64,000 nt of DNA from Bacteroidota bacterium (lineage in GTDB: Bacteria > Bacteroidota > Ignavibacteria > Kapaibacteriales > Kapaibacteriaceae): NCBI GenBank assembly GCA_018266735.1, contig JAFDZT010000008.1:1-64000 (forward strand). The letters are read 5' to 3'. A program made the position numbers and the translations under genes. Position 1 is the stretch's first letter; the number at the start of each line of letters is the position of its first letter. The notes under the pieces are model-generated. The model was not told the origin of the DNA. It saw only the letters and a program-made list of their open reading frames with translations, and did not search any database. Positions 60,773 to 64,000 of the stretch are shown piece by piece.

Positions 60773-62278
60773 TCAGTCGTTCGACGGAGGAACCGTCGAG
60801 CGCAAGACGTGCGAACGCTTCATCACGCCAACGCCAACACTCAGGCGACGGGTGAGCGGATCTTCACCATCGAAGAAGACGTGATCCCCTTCTACGACCA
60901 TTCCCGATGAACCACCGCCATCGAGATTCATCGCATTGTAGCATCCGACCAACCGCATGATCTGCGCCATTTGCTGCAGCGTTGCACCCACCACATGCTT
61001 CTCGTGTTGCGTTGTTTCCACGGCAACAAGGAAGATGTGCGCGCCGCTCTTATCGGTGCCAATGGCCGTGCGCGCAAGGTTCTGTTGAATGAACCGTTTT
61101 CCGGTGGACCCTTCGAGTGCCGCTTCATGCTTGGCAACACCGTTGCGCACCAGTCGCGGCGTGCCACTCACGGCATTCATGAACTTCACGGAGCGATGGA
61201 TGTTGGTGGAATAGGTGAGAACGAGCGTGTCGCCCGGAATGATCTTCGCACGTTGCATCGTACTGCGTGGTACCGAGGCAATGCAGCCGCGAAGCGGGAT
61301 GTCGACCGTGCCGGTGTCCACCGAGATCACCTGACATGGGATCGGCTGATTCACGGAAGGTGATCGCAGATACCGCATTCGGATCTTGACCATTGGATAC
61401 TCGACGTTCACTTCGCGCTGGGCCTGCAGGATCTCGCGCTTGAGCTGTTCCTGACTCAGGGCCACCTCCGTGGAATCTCCCGCCGTGAAGACCGTGTCCT
61501 TGAGCGCTTCGGCAAAGGCACGTTCCATGAGCTTCGTCTCGATGTGCGGGATGGTCGTGCCGGCAAAAGCATTGTAGATCACGGCCGTGGTACTGTCCTG
61601 TCGACGGTTCACACTGGAAACGATCCACGACTGTGTCCGTGCCGAGAGCGACGCCGAGATCCGAAACGAGTCGATCGTCATTGCACCATTGTTCTCGAAG
61701 AACGCGCTTGACCATTTCTTGTAGGCGTTCATTTCCACGATCTCGCCATCGATCATCAACGGACCGATGGCCGTGTTGCGATAGGCTCTCCAGAAATTCC
61801 CGTTCACGAGGGCGAGCACGGAGTAGTTCGTGGTCGAATCGTAGCGATGCGCCATGTCCTTTAAGCGCTCCAGTCCGTCGTGCAGGTTCTCTCCCTTTAC
61901 CAACCGCAGGGCATTGCTCTGCACCGTGCGATCCATCGAGATCACATGGATCCGCACCGGACTCGATCCGTTGCTCGTGTACTGCACGTAACGAACACCC
62001 GGCGTGATCTCGCGTTCACGGTCGACAAGGATCTGCGTAAGCGGCACGATGCGTTGACGGCGCTTCTTCTTACCCTTCGTGGCCTTCCCTGCCTTACCGC
62101 TCTTTGTCGCCTTCACGGCCTTCTTGGACGAGGCGGCCTTTTGCGTCGTGGCGGTCTTCTTCTTCGTCGCTCGATGCTTTTGACGAGCCTCTACCGTACC
62201 AACGAGGAGCAACAGGATCAGAACGGAACACAGGGTACGGAGGAAGGCGGCAGGGATATGATGGAGCGGTCGGAACAT
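60773..62278 (-). CDS. secreted phosphodiester glycosidase-domain (NAGPA/DUF2233) protein with Lys/Ala-rich linker
   Basis: The 501-residue product has a signal peptide (LRTLCSVLILLLLVGTVEA). A ~45-residue Lys/Ala/Thr-rich segment follows (KKKTATTQKAASSKKAVKAT, ending KGKKKRRQRI), resembling histone H1 tails. The phosphodiester glycosidase domain is marked by ALVNGNFW, FLVAVETTQHEKHVVGA, and MNLDGGGSSGMVVEG near residue 460. The domain is known from mammalian uncovering enzyme and from bacterial exopolysaccharide or cell-wall proteins. The ATG at 62278 lies 5 nt after TAAATTTG. The target is unknown. Confidence 0.83.
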   Translation of the reverse strand: MFRPLHHIPAAFLRTLCSVLILLLLVGTVEARQKHRATKKKTATTQKAASSKKAVKATKSGKAGKATKGKKKRRQRIVPLTQILVDREREITPGVRYVQYTSNGSSPVRIHVISMDRTVQSNALRLVKGENLHDGLERLKDMAHRYDSTTNYSVLALVNGNFWRAYRNTAIGPLMIDGEIVEMNAYKKWSSAFFENNGAMTIDSFRISASLSARTQSWIVSSVNRRQDSTTAVIYNAFAGTTIPHIETKLMERAFAEALKDTVFTAGDSTEVALSQEQLKREILQAQREVNVEYPMVKIRMRYLRSPSVNQPIPCQVISVDTGTVDIPLRGCIASVPRSTMQRAKIIPGDTLVLTYSTNIHRSVKFMNAVSGTPRLVRNGVAKHEAALEGSTGKRFIQQNLARTAIGTDKSGAHIFLVAVETTQHEKHVVGATLQQMAQIMRLVGCYNAMNLDGGGSSGMVVEGDHVFFDGEDPLTRRLSVGVGVMKRSHVLRSTVPPSND

Positions 62279-62283
62279 TCGTT

Positions 62284-62291
62284 CAAATTTA
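62284..62291 (-). promoter_or_regulatory. -7 element TAAATTTG for the phosphodiester glycosidase gene
   Basis: An exact TAnnTTTG match ends 5 nt before the ATG, with TTG 20 nt further upstream. Confidence 0.5.
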
Positions 62292-62338
62292 GGGCTCCGT
62301 GGCTCGGTAGCCAACGGAAAGGGCCGTGTTCTTCTTCG

Positions 62339-62346
62339 TAGTTTTG
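62339..62346 (+). promoter_or_regulatory. -7 element TAGTTTTG for the third enoyl-CoA hydratase gene
   Basis: An exact TAnnTTTG match, 31 nt before the ATG at 62378. Confidence 0.45.
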
Positions 62347-62377
62347 CACCATTGTCTCTCACATCCCGCAAGCACTT

Positions 62378-63157
62378 ATGAACGATGTCGTCCTTGTCCA
62401 GCCTCGCAACGGTTATGCGATCCTCACGATCAATCGACCCGAGAAACTCAATGCCTTGAACGCCGAAGTGCTCGAAGCGCTTGAGCGAGCCGTTCGAACG
62501 CTCGAAGCCGACGCATCGATCCGTTGCGTCGTGATCACCGGTGCCGGCGAGAAGGCCTTTGTGGCCGGTGCTGACATTGCCCAGCTCCATGAGCAGGATG
62601 CCCACACGGGTAGACTGTTCGCAGAGTTCGGACAGCGCGTCTTCAATGCCATTGAACGATCCGGCAAACCCTACATCGCCGCCGTGAATGGCTTTGCCCT
62701 TGGTGGTGGGTGTGAGCTTGCCATGGCATGTCACATGCGATTTGCTACGGAGAACGCCAAGTTCGGTCAACCCGAGATCAACCTCGGCATCATCCCCGGC
62801 TATGGCGGAACACAACGCCTACCGAAGCTCATCGGCGCACCAAAGGCGCTGGAACTCATCCTGGGTGGTGGGATGATCTCTGCAGCAGAAGCATTGTCGC
62901 TCGGACTCGTCAATGCCGTGCACCCGCAGGCAGATCTGCTTGCCGTGGTCGAGGCACTCGCACAGAACCTTGCCACCAAGGCGCCACTGGCTCTGCATGC
63001 CTGTTTGGAGGCCGTGCGTGTGGCAGCGGACACATCGCTGCTCGAAGGCCTGCACGCCGAGGCAAGCATTTTCGGTCGAGTATGCGGCACCGCCGATTTC
63101 AAAGAAGGAACCCAAGCGTTTCTCGAGAAGCGCACGGCGCAGTTCAGCGGACGCTAA
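62378..63157 (+). CDS. enoyl-CoA hydratase (crotonase type)
   Basis: The 259-residue protein has ILTINRPEKLNALNAEVL, EKAFVAGADIAQLHE, and both catalytic Glu: NGFALGGGCELAMACHM and FGQPEINLGIIPGYGGTQRL. It is a close relative of the enzyme at 54852 and keeps the full catalytic set. It may act on crotonyl-CoA or medium-chain enoyl-CoA. It has its own promoter and is followed 3 nt later by the Kdo transferase gene, an unrelated function. Confidence 0.91.
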   Translation: MNDVVLVQPRNGYAILTINRPEKLNALNAEVLEALERAVRTLEADASIRCVVITGAGEKAFVAGADIAQLHEQDAHTGRLFAEFGQRVFNAIERSGKPYIAAVNGFALGGGCELAMACHMRFATENAKFGQPEINLGIIPGYGGTQRLPKLIGAPKALELILGGGMISAAEALSLGLVNAVHPQADLLAVVEALAQNLATKAPLALHACLEAVRVAADTSLLEGLHAEASIFGRVCGTADFKEGTQAFLEKRTAQFSGR

Positions 63158-63160
63158 GGC

Positions 63161-64000
63161 GTGGTCACCCTGATCGACCTGGTCTACAACGTGTTCCTTG
63201 TGCCACTCCTCGCGGCATGGCTACGAAGTCATACGATCCTGGGCGGAAAGCTCCATCTTCGCGTTCGCGACGAAGAGGCAGCCGCAGTGAAGGCCGCACA
63301 GACACACACGGTCGGTCCACGCTTCTGGTTCCATGCGGCCTCCATGGGCGAGTTCGAGCAGTGCATTCCCGTGATCACGGCCATACGCGCATCGGTGCCC
63401 GATGCCGTGATCATCGCCACGTTCACGTCGCCGTCGGGATATCGCCACGTGCAGCGCACGAACGTGGCCGACATCGTCCTCTACCTTCCCGTGGACTCAA
63501 GACGCAATGCCCGTCGATTTTTCGACGTGCTCCGTCCGGATGTTGGCGTGTTCGTACGGTACGATCTCTGGCGAAATCATCTGTTGGAAGCTCGACGCAG
63601 ACATATTCCCGTCCACGTGATCGATGCCACCGTCCCTGCCATGGTTCGCTACCGTTCATTGCGAGGCTGGATCGCCGACATGTATCGTTCGGTGACGTCG
63701 GTCACGGCCATGACGCACGATGACGCCGACCAACTCGGGTCGCTCTTGCAACGCACCGTGCCGTACTTGCCGGATACACGGTACGACCGGATCCTACAGC
63801 GCATCGCCGATCCCGATCCCGCCATTCTTGCCTTGCATCGGTCGGACAAGATCACGGTGATCTTGGGTAGCTCTTGGAGCGAGGACGAGGAGATCTTCCT
63901 TTCCGCCTTTCAACACCTTGCCGATGCACGGATCCGATGCATCATCGTCCCGCATGAGCCCACAGCGGCGCATGTGCAGCGATTGCAGGAGAAGATCGAG
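63161..64000 (+). CDS. waaA: 3-deoxy-D-manno-octulosonic acid (Kdo) transferase, 5' part
   Basis: WaaA adds Kdo to lipid A on the inner membrane. A GTG start at 63161 opens 280 residues to the right edge with no stop. The N-terminal hydrophobic anchor (VYNVFLVPLLAAWL) is followed by FWFHAASMGEFEQ, TFTSPSGYRHV, YLPVDSRRNARRF, and VFVRYDLWRNHLLEARRRHIP. The last motif, in place of ETELWPN, is the form seen in Bacteroidota. The late VILGSSWSEDEEIF and IVPHEP are also family signs. The 3' end lies outside the window. Confidence 0.88.
   Translation, partial: MVTLIDLVYNVFLVPLLAAWLRSHTILGGKLHLRVRDEEAAAVKAAQTHTVGPRFWFHAASMGEFEQCIPVITAIRASVPDAVIIATFTSPSGYRHVQRTNVADIVLYLPVDSRRNARRFFDVLRPDVGVFVRYDLWRNHLLEARRRHIPVHVIDATVPAMVRYRSLRGWIADMYRSVTSVTAMTHDDADQLGSLLQRTVPYLPDTRYDRILQRIADPDPAILALHRSDKITVILGSSWSEDEEIFLSAFQHLADARIRCIIVPHEPTAAHVQRLQEKIE

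Noticed and set aside
1..64000. tRNA or rRNA genes
   Set aside because: No acceptor-stem/T-loop patterns or rRNA-like sequence were noticed by eye; a covariance-model scan would be needed to exclude them fully.

Overview
The window is about 64 kb of very compact bacterial chromosome. GC is moderate to high throughout except for the AT-rich first ~500 bases. Several signs point to the Bacteroidota/Chlorobi superphylum: type IX secretion (T9SS)-like C-terminal tails on several secreted proteins, a TonB-dependent receptor with a carboxypeptidase-regulatory-like N-domain, a Kdo transferase of the Bacteroidota type, and repeated TAnnTTTG promoter elements of the Bacteroidota kind. My best guess is a Candidatus Kapabacteria- or Ignavibacteria-like lineage. 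That assignment is inference. I saw no rRNA, tRNA, insertion sequence or CRISPR array by eye.

Layout. 1-186 (-) holds the first 62 residues of a SIR2-like, probably defence-related, protein that runs off the left edge. 506-2658 is nadA-nadB (start of NAD synthesis), followed by a secreted beta-helix protein. 5000-7626 (-) is an arsenic operon, arsR-arsM-acr3-arsC, with a long operator palindrome lying over its promoter. 7670-12625 (-) is a run of a beta-CASP nuclease, an outer-membrane protein, a MenA-like prenyltransferase, a CPBP protease and a zinc-type oxidoreductase. A divergent ABC exporter follows.

14429-28910 (-) begins, in transcription order, with a polysaccharide cluster: rfbB, UDP-sugar dehydrogenase, wecB, SLBB export protein, GT2, flippase, priming sugar-phosphate transferase, DPM-like GT2, and a GT2 fused to a degenerate priming transferase. 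Most of these genes overlap by 4 nt. The run continues into accA and a pseudouridine-synthase-like protein that has a Gly/Tyr/Arg repeat domain and lacks the catalytic Asp.

28954-32902 carries a GH3 (NagZ-like) gene, an ECF-type sigma factor, an unusual anti-sigma/beta-barrel-like protein and a lipoprotein. 32896-38120 (-) has two secreted proteins, threonine aldolase and a thioesterase. 38202-44584 has an acyl-CoA ligase, a small membrane protein, a CTP-dependent lipid kinase homologue, ispE, glgA and a TrmA-like methyltransferase. 44593-48289 is a regulatory block: SpoIIE phosphatase, two CRP/FNR proteins and a LuxR-type protein.

48366-54149 is a TonB receptor, a lipoprotein and a secreted nuclease, plausibly an extracellular nucleic-acid/phosphate acquisition unit. 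54136-64000 holds rsmE, three enoyl-CoA hydratases, a PgpH-type c-di-AMP phosphodiesterase, a Xer recombinase, a NamZ-like muramidase, a phosphodiester glycosidase and the start of the Kdo transferase gene.

Many genes have a TAnnTTTG-like element only 3-7 nt before the start codon. This suggests leaderless or nearly leaderless transcripts, often in divergent pairs separated by tens of bases.
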